DNA of 64,000 nt from Bacillota bacterium (GTDB lineage Bacteria > Bacillota > DTU030 > DUMP01), in the NCBI GenBank assembly GCA_012799605.1, contig JAAZKX010000046.1, positions 32,908 through 96,907 of the forward strand, written 5' to 3'. Both the position numbers and the translations under genes were made by a program. Shown in pieces: positions 56,336 through 64,000 of this stretch. Position 1 is the first letter of the stretch. Every line of letters begins with the position of its first letter. The notes under the pieces were generated by a model. That model ran no database searches. It was given only the letters and a program-made list of their open reading frames with translations, and was not told where the DNA came from.

Positions 56336-57406
56336 ATGTCAAGGCCACGTCGTATCAGCAGGCAAGTGATGGTGGGGAATATTAAAGTTGGCGGGGGAGC
56401 GCCGATAAGCGTTCAATCTATGACCAATACCGATACCAGGGATATAAAAAGCACGCTCGATCAGATTGCAGCCTTGTCCAAGGCAGGCTGCGAAATAGTT
56501 CGGGTAGCTGTGCCCGACCATGAGGCTGCTGAGGCGCTGGTGACACTATGTCGCAACACCGATGTTGCGCTAGTGGCTGATATTCACTTTGATTATCGGC
56601 TGGCATTGGCTTCGCTAAAAGCAGGTGTGGCCGGACTGCGCCTTAATCCGGGCAATATAGGTGGTCCTGACCGCGTGCGTGAGGTGGCCTTGGCTGCTAA
56701 GGCAGGCCAAGTACCTATACGTATTGGGGTCAATGCCGGATCGCTAGAGCCGAGAATTTTGAACAAGTATGGTGGCATCACTGCAGCTGGCATGGTAGAA
56801 AGCGCCCTAGACCAAGCAGAGTTGTTAGAGCAAGTTGGGCATAAGGATATTGTGCTATCATTAAAAGCATCAGATGTACTTCTTACAATAGAGGCTTACC
56901 GGTTGGTAGCCGACAGGTGCGAGTACCCCTTGCATGTGGGAATAACAGAAGCCGGTACGATCTGGCGTGGTACGATACGGTCCGCAGTAGGCATAGGCAC
57001 CCTACTACAGGAAGGAATCGGCGATACCATCAGAGTTTCGCTGACCGGTGATCCGGTAGAAGAAATTAGGGTTGGTTATGAGATTCTACGTTCGTTGGGG
57101 CTTAGGCAGCGTGGACCCACGATTATTTCCTGTCCAACCTGCGGGCGTTGCCAGATTAACTTAGCTAAATTAGCGGAAGAGATCGAAGTGGCGGTGGCTG
57201 ATCTTGAGACCCCGCTGAAAATAGCTATTATGGGGTGTGCGGTTAATGGACCGGGAGAAGCGAGGGAAGCCGATGTTGGTATAGCCGGCGGCCGGGGTTC
57301 CGGCCTGATCTTTCGCCGCGGTAAAGTAGTGCGAAAAGTACCGGAAGATGAACTGGTAACAGCATTACTGGCTGAAATACAAACAGCACTTAGCCAGCAA
57401 AAATAA
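56336..57406 (+). CDS. ispG: 4-hydroxy-3-methylbut-2-enyl diphosphate synthase
   Basis: A 356-residue Fe-S enzyme of the MEP pathway. The TIM-barrel start (VQSMTNTDTRD, EIVRVAVPDHEAAEAL, VADIHFDYRLAL) and the 4Fe-4S cysteines in SCPTCGRCQINL and MGCAVNGPGEA are present. Only four bases from rseP. Confidence 0.97.
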   Translation: MSRPRRISRQVMVGNIKVGGGAPISVQSMTNTDTRDIKSTLDQIAALSKAGCEIVRVAVPDHEAAEALVTLCRNTDVALVADIHFDYRLALASLKAGVAGLRLNPGNIGGPDRVREVALAAKAGQVPIRIGVNAGSLEPRILNKYGGITAAGMVESALDQAELLEQVGHKDIVLSLKASDVLLTIEAYRLVADRCEYPLHVGITEAGTIWRGTIRSAVGIGTLLQEGIGDTIRVSLTGDPVEEIRVGYEILRSLGLRQRGPTIISCPTCGRCQINLAKLAEEIEVAVADLETPLKIAIMGCAVNGPGEAREADVGIAGGRGSGLIFRRGKVVRKVPEDELVTALLAEIQTALSQQK

Positions 57407-57429
57407 AAAAATGCTAGGGGGATTTACAT

Positions 57430-59160
57430 ATGCGGATGTCCAAATTATTTGCGCCTACGTTACGGGAAGTGCCAGCAGAAGCAGAAGTTGCAAGTCACCA
57501 ATATTTGTTACGTGCCGGCTATATAAGAAAAACAGCAGCCGGTATGTATAGTTATTTGCCTTTAGCCTGGCGGGTGCTAAGAAAAATTGAAAATATTGTT
57601 CGTGAAGAAATGGATCAGGCTGGAGGCCAGGAGGTGTTGCTGCCGGCGTTACAGCCGGCCGAACTATGGCGGGAATCAGGCCGTTGGGACGTTTATGGTA
57701 AGGAGCTGTTCCGCCTTCAAGACCGGCATGAGCGGGATTTTTGCCTAGGGCCTACTCATGAAGAAATCATTACAGCCCTGGTACGAAAAGAAATTAACTC
57801 TTGGCGCGATCTACCCTTACTGTTATATCAAATACAAACCAAGTTCCGTGACGAGATTAGACCGCGCTCGGGGTTGATACGTTGCCGCGAATTCATTATG
57901 AAGGATTTATATAGTTTTGACCGGGATGAAAAAGGACAATCTGTCAGTTACAAAGCGATGTATAAAGCGTACAGTAAAATATTTACTCGCTGTGGGCTGA
58001 AATTTAAAGCAGTCGAAGCTGACAGCGGAGCCATAGGCGGCACCGGATCACATGAGTTTATGGTCTTGGCCGAAACTGGCGAAAGTGTCATCGTTTATTG
58101 TCCTAGCTGTGATTATGCCGCAAACCTAGAGCGGGCAGTGTCGACCCCGGCTACGGCTGATCCGAGCTCCAAGGTAGAGCAGCCGTTGCAAAAGGTACAC
58201 ACACCTTCTAAATATAGTATCGAAGAAGTAACCGGGTTTTTAAATGTGCCAGCTTCAAAACTGGTCAAAACCTTGCTTTACCGGATAATTTACCGCGACC
58301 GGGAGGAATTGGCGGTGGTGGCAGTTCGCGGTGACCGTGATGTCAATGAAATTAAACTGAAAAATGCTTTACAAGCGCTGGAAGTAGAACTGGCTGATCC
58401 TATAACAGTGGAACGAGTAACTGGAGCGCCGGTGGGCTTTGCCGGTCCAGTCGACCTTCAAGGTATGCCTATACTGGCTGATCCGGAAGTAACTTTAATT
58501 AATAACGCTGTCGTTGGGGCCAATCAGCACGATTACCACCTAATTAATGTTAGCTATGGCCGGGATTGGACCGCCACTAAAATAGTAGACCTTAAAAATG
58601 TCATCGAGGGCGATCCTTGTCCCCGTTGTAATGCTTCTTTAAAAACTACCAGAGGTATTGAAGTAGGGCACATCTTCAATCTGGGCACGAAATATAGTGT
58701 GGCTTTAAAAGCGATGTATCTGGATGAAAATGGCGCGAGCAAGCCGATTATAATGGGCTGCTATGGCATTGGCATACCACGCACCATGGCAGCTGCGGTA
58801 GAACAGCATCATGATCGGGACGGTATAATTTGGCCCGTCTCGATTGCGCCTTATCAAGTTTCAATCGTACCAGTCAATTATAATGACAAGAAGCAACGCC
58901 TTTTGGCAGAAGAGCTGTATTTTATGCTGTCGAAAGCAAACGTGGAAGTTGTTATTGATGACCGTGATGAACGGGCGGGGGTTAAATTCAACGATGCAGA
59001 TCTTATGGGATTCCCTTTGCGCATCACCATAGGCCCACGCTCACTTAAAGATAAAAAAATCGAAATAAGACGCAGGCTTGACGGTATGGTTTGGCTAGTT
59101 GATAAAGAAGCGGTGATAGATAAAATACAAACGGAGCTGGCAGAACTTACCCAGCAGTAA
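57430..59160 (+). CDS. proS: Prolyl-tRNA synthetase
   Basis: A 576-residue bacterial-type class II synthetase with an editing (INS) domain between motifs 2 and 3. [42 protein letters not shown] and [17 protein letters not shown] are catalytic-domain motifs; the C-terminal anticodon-binding domain contains [22 protein letters not shown] after TAGGGGGATT. No T-box is seen in the short gap upstream. Confidence 0.97.
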   Translation: MRMSKLFAPTLREVPAEAEVASHQYLLRAGYIRKTAAGMYSYLPLAWRVLRKIENIVREEMDQAGGQEVLLPALQPAELWRESGRWDVYGKELFRLQDRHERDFCLGPTHEEIITALVRKEINSWRDLPLLLYQIQTKFRDEIRPRSGLIRCREFIMKDLYSFDRDEKGQSVSYKAMYKAYSKIFTRCGLKFKAVEADSGAIGGTGSHEFMVLAETGESVIVYCPSCDYAANLERAVSTPATADPSSKVEQPLQKVHTPSKYSIEEVTGFLNVPASKLVKTLLYRIIYRDREELAVVAVRGDRDVNEIKLKNALQALEVELADPITVERVTGAPVGFAGPVDLQGMPILADPEVTLINNAVVGANQHDYHLINVSYGRDWTATKIVDLKNVIEGDPCPRCNASLKTTRGIEVGHIFNLGTKYSVALKAMYLDENGASKPIIMGCYGIGIPRTMAAAVEQHHDRDGIIWPVSIAPYQVSIVPVNYNDKKQRLLAEELYFMLSKANVEVVIDDRDERAGVKFNDADLMGFPLRITIGPRSLKDKKIEIRRRLDGMVWLVDKEAVIDKIQTELAELTQQ

Positions 59161-59191
59161 CCTCAATAATGGGTGACCGGAGGTTTTATGT

Positions 59192-59842
59192 ATGAAGAAG
59201 GTAGCGGCCGTGATTCCGGCTTACAATGAAGCAGAACGTATTGGCAAGGTCCTTTCAGCCGTTTGTTTGACCGATAAAATTCAAGAAGTTATTGTCGTTA
59301 GCGATGGCTCTACTGATGATACAGCAGATGTAGCCAGAAAAGCGGGGCCCAAAGTAAACGTTTTAGAATTGGCCTCTAATCAGGGCAAAGGGGCAGCGCT
59401 TCTGGCCGGGGTTCAAACCACGACAGCTGGGATCCTGGTATTTTTGGACGCAGACCTTATCGGGCTGGAACCCGGGCATGTAGAGAGCTTGCTCCAGCCG
59501 GTACTGTTAAAACGCGCGCCCATGGCTGTTGCTGTGTTTGAACAAGGACGACTGGCTACCGATTTGGCCCAAAAATTAGCCCCTTTTCTTTCTGGGCAGC
59601 GGGCAGTAAAACGCACCTTGCTGGAGAGCATCCCGGAATTAGATGTTAGCCGTTTTGGGGTCGAAGTAGCTTTAACCCAATATGTGCATGAACAAGATAT
59701 ACCGATAGTGCATGTACCTTGGCATGATGTTACCCACGTAATGAAAGAAGAAAAACTTGGACTGGCGAAAGGTTTCGGTGCCCGGTTAAAAATGTATCAA
59801 GAAATAATATCGAGCTTGAAAATCTCCAGAGGTCGTAAATAG
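59192..59842 (+). CDS. Glycosyltransferase family 2, soluble
   Basis: A 216-residue GT-A protein. AVIPAYNEAERIGKVL, VSDGSTDDTADVARKAG and the DXD-type VFLDADLIGL are present. No membrane segment is visible. It resembles small soluble GT2 enzymes found in Clostridia; donor and acceptor are unknown. ATG after GACCGGAGG. Confidence 0.8.
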   Translation: MKKVAAVIPAYNEAERIGKVLSAVCLTDKIQEVIVVSDGSTDDTADVARKAGPKVNVLELASNQGKGAALLAGVQTTTAGILVFLDADLIGLEPGHVESLLQPVLLKRAPMAVAVFEQGRLATDLAQKLAPFLSGQRAVKRTLLESIPELDVSRFGVEVALTQYVHEQDIPIVHVPWHDVTHVMKEEKLGLAKGFGARLKMYQEIISSLKISRGRK

Positions 59843-59899
59843 CAAGGCAAGTCAATCTAAATCGTTCTAATAATAACAACATGCATGAGGTGACCGGCC

Positions 59900-62800
59900 G
59901 TGGGTGTTAGTAGGCAGGATTTATGGGAACAGGCAATCACTAAATTTCAACTTCCGCCTAAAATGGAGGCTTTGCTGCGCAAAACTGGTCTAAAACGGGT
60001 AGAGGTTACAAGCGACGGTAATTACTGGACCCTGGTCCTGGATGATAAAACGCTACTACCTCCGGCAGCCAAACAAAATATTGAAAAAAAGATCAGTACG
60101 GCTACTGATACTAAACCTGTGGTTTCCATCAGCCAAACTATGATTCAGGCGGAGCGGATGCCCCCCGGAAAGTTGTGGGAAACCACTGTTAAAACCCTCA
60201 GCACCGAGTTTCCTACTTTAGGGTTTTGGCTTAAGATGGCAAAGTGGAACTATACTAACCAGAGCTTATTTATTACCGTCGCGGGCCAGTTTGCTGCCCA
60301 AATGATGCAAACTCGTAAAATCAACATTCGTGTTCAAAAGTTATGGGCGGAACATGGTTATGGACCGATTAGGGTAGAAGTAAATTGGGATCAAGATTTG
60401 TATCTAAAGCTGGCTGATAAACTAGAGGCTGCTCGGGATTATAAACTAAAGAAACAGCTGGTTAAAATAAAAAACAATACCGGCAAAAAAGCTCCCAGCG
60501 GCGATTGTGTACTTGTGGGGAAACCTATCACGACTGTACCTCAGCCAATTTCATCATTAGAAGGGCTGGGCAGCAATGTAATTGTGGAGGGTTATGCGAC
60601 CAAGTGGCATTTGCATAGGACAAAAAATGGAAAAACATTGCTCGTTTTTGACTTGGCTGATCAGAACGATGCCATTACTGTGAAAACGCTTCTACGCCAA
60701 GCCAAGGAAGAGCAAAGGGCAGCCAATGTGCCAACGGGCAGCTGGCTTAAAGTGGCAGGTGAATTGACCTTTGATCGCTTAAGCGGCGAAGAGTTTGTTT
60801 GGGCTCAGGCGGTAGAAATAATTGAACCTAAAGTCCGCCAGGACACAGCTGATCAAAAAAGAATTGAACTTCATTTACACACCCAAATGAGCTCACTTGA
60901 TGCTACAATCAAGCTAGAAGACTTATTTAGCCTAGTGGCTAGGTGGAAGCATAAAGCAGTGGCCATTACTGATCATGGATCAGTACAAGCGTTCCCGGAA
61001 GCTTACGAATTGGGGCGCCGTTATGGGATTAAAGTAATTTATGGCTTGGAAGGTTATCTGGTAGAAGATGATGAAGTTGACCCGCTCCAGGATAGGGCGC
61101 CAATTTATCATATTATTTTGCTGGTAAAAAATCAGACCGGATTAAAAAACTTGTATCGCTTAGTTACTCTGTCCCATTTGAACTATTTCCATCGTGTTCC
61201 CAGATTACCACGCCGAGTAGTACAACAGCATCGTGAGGGACTAATTTTGGGCTCAGCCTGCGAGGCCGGCGAACTGTTTCAGGCTGCACTTCATAACGCT
61301 TCGTCGGAGGAGCTTAAACAGCGGGCTGGTTTTTATGATTTTATCGAAATTCAACCGCGAGACAACAATGCATTTTTGATCCGGGAGGGCCGCCTTAGCG
61401 AAACACAGCTGCTAAAATTAAACAAGCGCTTAGTCCAATTGGGTCAAGAGCTGGGCAAACCTGTGATTGCAACCGGTGACGTTCATTTTCTAAATCCGGA
61501 GGACAAAATCCTCAGGCAAATATTATTAGCCGGTCAAAAATACAGTGATGCAGATTTTCAGCCGCCGCTGTATTTTAGAACGACTACTGAAATGCTGGCT
61601 GAGTTTGATTATCTCGGCCCGGAATTGGCTAACCGAGTAGTGATTGAATATCCAACCCAGATAGCTGATTCTGTCGATGATGGTTTAAGGCCAATACCAG
61701 CTGGTCTGTCAGTTCCAAATATAGCCGGTGCGGAAACTCAGATTGAGCAAATGGCCAAGGAAAAAGCTGCTCAGTTATATGGAACGCCGTTACCTGATTT
61801 AGTGGCTCGCCGGCTAGATAAGGAACTGAGCTCGATTATTACCAACGGCTATGCTGTTATATATTTAATCGCTCATCGGTTGGTAAAAAAGTCGCTTGAA
61901 GATGGATATCTAGTCGGCTCCAGGGGCTCGGTGGGTTCGTCGCTGGTGGCCACTTTATGCGGGATCACCGAGGTTAACCCGTTACCACCCCATTACCGCT
62001 GCCCGGAGTGTTCCCATAGCGAATTTTTTGCTGCCGTTGATGTGGGGTCAGGATATGACCTGCCACCAAAACAGTGTCCTCGCTGTAAAACCGAAATGGA
62101 AACAGATGGCCACAATATTCCGTTTGAGACCTTTCTCGGTTTTAGGGGGGACAAGGTTCCTGATATTGACCTTAATTTTTCAGGGGAATATCAGGCCAAA
62201 ATTCACCGCTATACGGAGGAGCTGTTTGGCTCCGACCGGGTTTTTCGGGCTGGTACGATATCCACTCTGGCCGAGCGAACTGCCTACGGGTTTGTTAAAG
62301 CCTATGCGGACACACGCGGATTAAAACTTCGGCGGGCACAAATTGACCGTCTGGTAGCTGGATTGTGTGGTATCAGGCGTACTACCGGACAGCATCCTGG
62401 CGGAGTGATGATCGTTCCCGCTGACAAGGATATTTTGGATTTTTCACCGGTTCAATACCCCGCCGACACAAAAAGTGAAGTACGCACTACCCATTTCGAC
62501 TATCATTCCATCAGCGATCGTTTGCTTAAACTGGACTTGCTCGGGCATGATGATCCTACCATGCTCAAAATGCTGGAGGAAATGACCAACGTTGACCCGC
62601 AATCGATTCCGCTTGCTGATAAAGATACCATGAAACTGTTTTCGGAAGTATCTCCTTTGGGTGTTATCCCCGAAGATATCGGTTGCAAGGTAGGAACATT
62701 AGGTTTGCCAGAGTTCGGGACCCGTTTTGTCCGGCAGATGCTACAGGTTACTAAACCGCGAACTTTTAATGAATTAGTGCGTATCTCCGGCTTGTCCCAC

Positions 62801-63577
62801 GGGACAGATGTTTGGCTAAACAATGCCCAGGATCTAATCCGCAGCGGACAGGCTACTTTGGCGGAAGTTATCTGTACCCGCGATGACATTATGTTGTTTC
62901 TCATGCAGCAAGGCTTGGAGCCGGCGCAGGCGTTTAAGATTATGGAAAGTGTGCGCAAAGGACGGGGCCTAAACCCCGAGATGGAGAAACTGATGGAAAG
63001 CATAAATCTCCCGGCTTGGTATATGGACTCATGCCGCAAAATCAAGTATATGTTTCCGAAGGCCCATGCAGTAGCTTATGTGCTAATGGCAGTACGTATC
63101 GGATATTTTAAAGTCCACTACCCGGCAGCATTTTACGCCAGCTATTTTTCCCTTTGCTTGGATGATTTCGATTTACAGTTGGCCTTGGCCGGATTGGAAC
63201 AGCTAAATGCCCGGATTGCAGAAATTGAAGCCAAGGGCAATGATGCAACTCCGAAGGAAAAAAGCATGCTGACAGTTTTAGAAGTAAAGCGGGAGATGTT
63301 TTGCCGGGGCCTCAATTTCGTGCCTCTTGACATTGAACGTTCGCATCCAGCGCAGTTTATAATTACCGATCAAGGGTTATTGCCTCCGCTGATGGGGGCT
63401 GCCGGCCTAGGTAAGACCGCAGCCGATAATATTGTCGCTGCTCGGACTGAACGATCTTTTTCATCACAAGAAGATCTGCGCACGCGGGGGCGCTTATCGC
63501 GGCCGTTGATTGAAACACTTCGAAACACAGGTTGTCTCGACCGCCTGCCGGCGACGGAACAATTAACTTTATTTTAA
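59900..63577 (+). CDS. polC: DNA polymerase III PolC, lacking the 3'-5' exonuclease domain
   Basis: A 1225-residue replicative polymerase; usual PolC is about 1430. GTG start after GAGGTGACC. Order: N-terminal domain, OB fold (near residues 220-310, VIVEGYATKWHLHRTKNGKTLLVFDLAD), PHP domain from residue 321 (ELHLHTQMSS, AITDHGSVQAF), polymerase with a CPECSHSEF...CPRC zinc ribbon, PDIDLNFSGEYQ (catalytic Asp pair, about residue 753), AGTISTLAERTAYGF and GQHPGGVMIVP, then the C-terminal domain ending in a clamp-binding QLTLF. Between EGYLVEDDEVD (about residue 385) and LLVKNQTGLKNLYRLV, where other PolCs carry the DVETTG exonuclease, only a short linker is present. Confidence 0.95.
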   Translation: MGVSRQDLWEQAITKFQLPPKMEALLRKTGLKRVEVTSDGNYWTLVLDDKTLLPPAAKQNIEKKISTATDTKPVVSISQTMIQAERMPPGKLWETTVKTLSTEFPTLGFWLKMAKWNYTNQSLFITVAGQFAAQMMQTRKINIRVQKLWAEHGYGPIRVEVNWDQDLYLKLADKLEAARDYKLKKQLVKIKNNTGKKAPSGDCVLVGKPITTVPQPISSLEGLGSNVIVEGYATKWHLHRTKNGKTLLVFDLADQNDAITVKTLLRQAKEEQRAANVPTGSWLKVAGELTFDRLSGEEFVWAQAVEIIEPKVRQDTADQKRIELHLHTQMSSLDATIKLEDLFSLVARWKHKAVAITDHGSVQAFPEAYELGRRYGIKVIYGLEGYLVEDDEVDPLQDRAPIYHIILLVKNQTGLKNLYRLVTLSHLNYFHRVPRLPRRVVQQHREGLILGSACEAGELFQAALHNASSEELKQRAGFYDFIEIQPRDNNAFLIREGRLSETQLLKLNKRLVQLGQELGKPVIATGDVHFLNPEDKILRQILLAGQKYSDADFQPPLYFRTTTEMLAEFDYLGPELANRVVIEYPTQIADSVDDGLRPIPAGLSVPNIAGAETQIEQMAKEKAAQLYGTPLPDLVARRLDKELSSIITNGYAVIYLIAHRLVKKSLEDGYLVGSRGSVGSSLVATLCGITEVNPLPPHYRCPECSHSEFFAAVDVGSGYDLPPKQCPRCKTEMETDGHNIPFETFLGFRGDKVPDIDLNFSGEYQAKIHRYTEELFGSDRVFRAGTISTLAERTAYGFVKAYADTRGLKLRRAQIDRLVAGLCGIRRTTGQHPGGVMIVPADKDILDFSPVQYPADTKSEVRTTHFDYHSISDRLLKLDLLGHDDPTMLKMLEEMTNVDPQSIPLADKDTMKLFSEVSPLGVIPEDIGCKVGTLGLPEFGTRFVRQMLQVTKPRTFNELVRISGLSHGTDVWLNNAQDLIRSGQATLAEVICTRDDIMLFLMQQGLEPAQAFKIMESVRKGRGLNPEMEKLMESINLPAWYMDSCRKIKYMFPKAHAVAYVLMAVRIGYFKVHYPAAFYASYFSLCLDDFDLQLALAGLEQLNARIAEIEAKGNDATPKEKSMLTVLEVKREMFCRGLNFVPLDIERSHPAQFIITDQGLLPPLMGAAGLGKTAADNIVAARTERSFSSQEDLRTRGRLSRPLIETLRNTGCLDRLPATEQLTLF

Positions 63578-63639
63578 TCTTTTGCCATTGAAATTACTGC
63601 ATCAATCACTCTGAGTTTCTTCATCTCTTGTTTTGTCAT
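63574..63639 (-). pseudogene. Truncated IS transposase start (21 codons)
   Basis: On the minus strand an ATG at 63639 after GAGAGAGGAAAC opens MTKQEMKKLRVIDAV and stops after 21 codons inside the end of polC. The opening resembles the N-terminus of helix-turn-helix transposases that read MTxKELxRLxVIxKV in ISNCY-like elements. The rest of the gene is gone. Identification is from pattern only. Confidence 0.45.
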
Positions 63640-63663
63640 GTTGAATGTTTCCTCTCTCATAGG

Positions 63664-63717
63664 TGACATTTTATCAGATTAGATACAACATGACATTATC
63701 ACAGATTAACTACAATT
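63664..63717. repeat. Two 27-bp imperfect direct repeats, probable IS end
   Basis: TGACATT starts at 63664 and 63691, and the 27-bp units agree at about 20 positions, sharing CAGATTA and TACAA. They lie just upstream of the truncated transposase start, where transposase-binding end repeats would be. Confidence 0.55.
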
Positions 63718-63731
63718 TATCACAAGACTTG

Positions 63732-63760
63732 TTGACAAGATCAGAGCCAGATGCTAAGAT
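63732..63760 (+). promoter_or_regulatory. rRNA operon promoter P1
   Basis: TTGACA (63732-63737), 17-bp spacer, TAAGAT (63755-63760). Confidence 0.8.
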
Positions 63761-63826
63761 AATCGAGCGGAAATTATTCCGAAACTGTAGTATTAAAACC
63801 CAATAAATTTTTCTTCCGAACTGTAC

Positions 63827-63855
63827 TTGACAGTGACGATATCAAATGATAAAAT
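63827..63855 (+). promoter_or_regulatory. rRNA operon promoter P2
   Basis: TTGACA (63827-63832), 17-bp spacer, TAAAAT (63850-63855). Tandem with P1, 95 bp apart, as usual for rrn operons of Firmicutes. Confidence 0.85.
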
Positions 63856-63870
63856 GTTACATGCTTCTTG

Positions 63871-63885
63871 TGTTCCTTGACAACT
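63871..63885 (+). promoter_or_regulatory. boxA-like antitermination site in the rRNA leader
   Basis: TGTTCCTTGACAACT resembles the boxA element of Bacillus rRNA leaders, where the Nus complex assembles. It lies just after the P2 start region. Confidence 0.65.
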
Positions 63886-63948
63886 GAACAGAGGTAAAGA
63901 ACTACAAGCGCAAGCGGTTTAGAGCTGGGATAGCAAAGCAGAAGCTTA

Positions 63949-63968
63949 CCGGTTGTGGGAACAACCGG
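63949..63968 (+). other. Pre-16S leader hairpin
   Basis: CCGGTTGT (63949-63956), loop GGGA, ACAACCGG (63961-63968): a perfect 8-bp hairpin just before the 16S 5' end, likely part of the precursor processing region. Confidence 0.7.
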
Positions 63969-63977
63969 CGGAGATAA

Positions 63978-64000
63978 TAATTCGGAGAGTTTGATCCTGG
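63978..64000 (+). rRNA. 16S rRNA, 5' end only
   Basis: CGGAGAGTTTGATCCTGG at the window end is the universal 16S 5' sequence (E. coli position 8 equals 63986). The rest lies beyond the window; the exact mature 5' end is estimated from Bacillus. Confidence 0.97.

Noticed and set aside
62503..63045. A 180-codon minus-strand ORF opposite polC
   Set aside because: Lies wholly inside the conserved PolC C-terminal region; low-complexity shadow.
63877..63882. A third TTGACA near the rRNA leader as promoter P3
   Set aside because: No -10 at the right distance; the hexamer is part of the boxA-like sequence.

Overview
The window is a 64 kb stretch of a Gram-positive, spore-forming, anaerobic member of the Clostridia, most like the Peptococcaceae/Desulfotomaculum-type lineages. 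The evidence is an alpha/beta-type small acid-soluble spore protein, a SpoVD/FtsI-type PBP, a YtvI-like protein and PdaB-like deacetylase, a PolC-type replicative polymerase, meso-DAP-type MurE, a HutP-family protein, NiaR regulation, and ferredoxin-linked fermentation genes. Genes are dense, start codons include many TTG and GTG, Shine-Dalgarno sites are strong, and sigma-A promoters are close to consensus. I see no prophage or CRISPR array; the only mobile-element trace is a short remnant just before the rRNA operon.

Layout. (1) 1-9.3 kb: a radical SAM pair, RNase G, the rplU-prp-rpmA ribosomal operon, obg, nadD, an RRM protein, yqeK, an LCP protein and rsfS. (2) 9.3-13.0 kb: a leuS T-box leader with a complete tRNA-Ala(GGC) gene nested inside it, then leuS and an orphan comEA. 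(3) 13-24.3 kb: an FMN-dependent dehydrogenase, DNA polymerase IV, two polysaccharide deacetylases, ppaX, a SASP, and a fermentation block (ptb, iorA, iorB, buk) that would turn 2-oxoacids into acyl-CoA and then ATP. (4) 24.3-32 kb: an ATP-grasp/PEP-synthase-like protein, a CDF transporter, a ferredoxin, the niaR-niaX niacin pair with a visible operator, a propeller lipoprotein, and a DUF1538/P-II/HutP trio. (5) 32-48.4 kb: the division and cell-wall cluster mraZ-rsmH-ftsL-PBP-murE-murF-mraY-murD-ftsW-murG-murC-murA-ftsQ-DUF881-sbp, without murB, ftsA or ftsZ. (6) 48.5-63.6 kb: rpsB-tsf-pyrH-frr-orf-uppS-cdsA-ytvI-dxr-rseP-ispG-proS-GT2-polC. (7) 63.6-64 kb: an IS remnant, tandem rRNA promoters, a boxA-like leader and the first bases of 16S rRNA.

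Most notable observations. The T-box controlling leuS has canonical Stem I and T-box/terminator modules, but the region between them is a full tRNA-Ala gene held by a perfect 7-bp helix. PolC aligns along its length with the usual family but lacks the inserted 3'-5' exonuclease domain, leaving an uninterrupted PHP domain. The division cluster passes from sbp directly to rpsB. A single DUF1538 protein is linked to a divergent P-II protein and a HutP homologue. All functional calls come from reading the sequence and remembered family knowledge; no database search was run.
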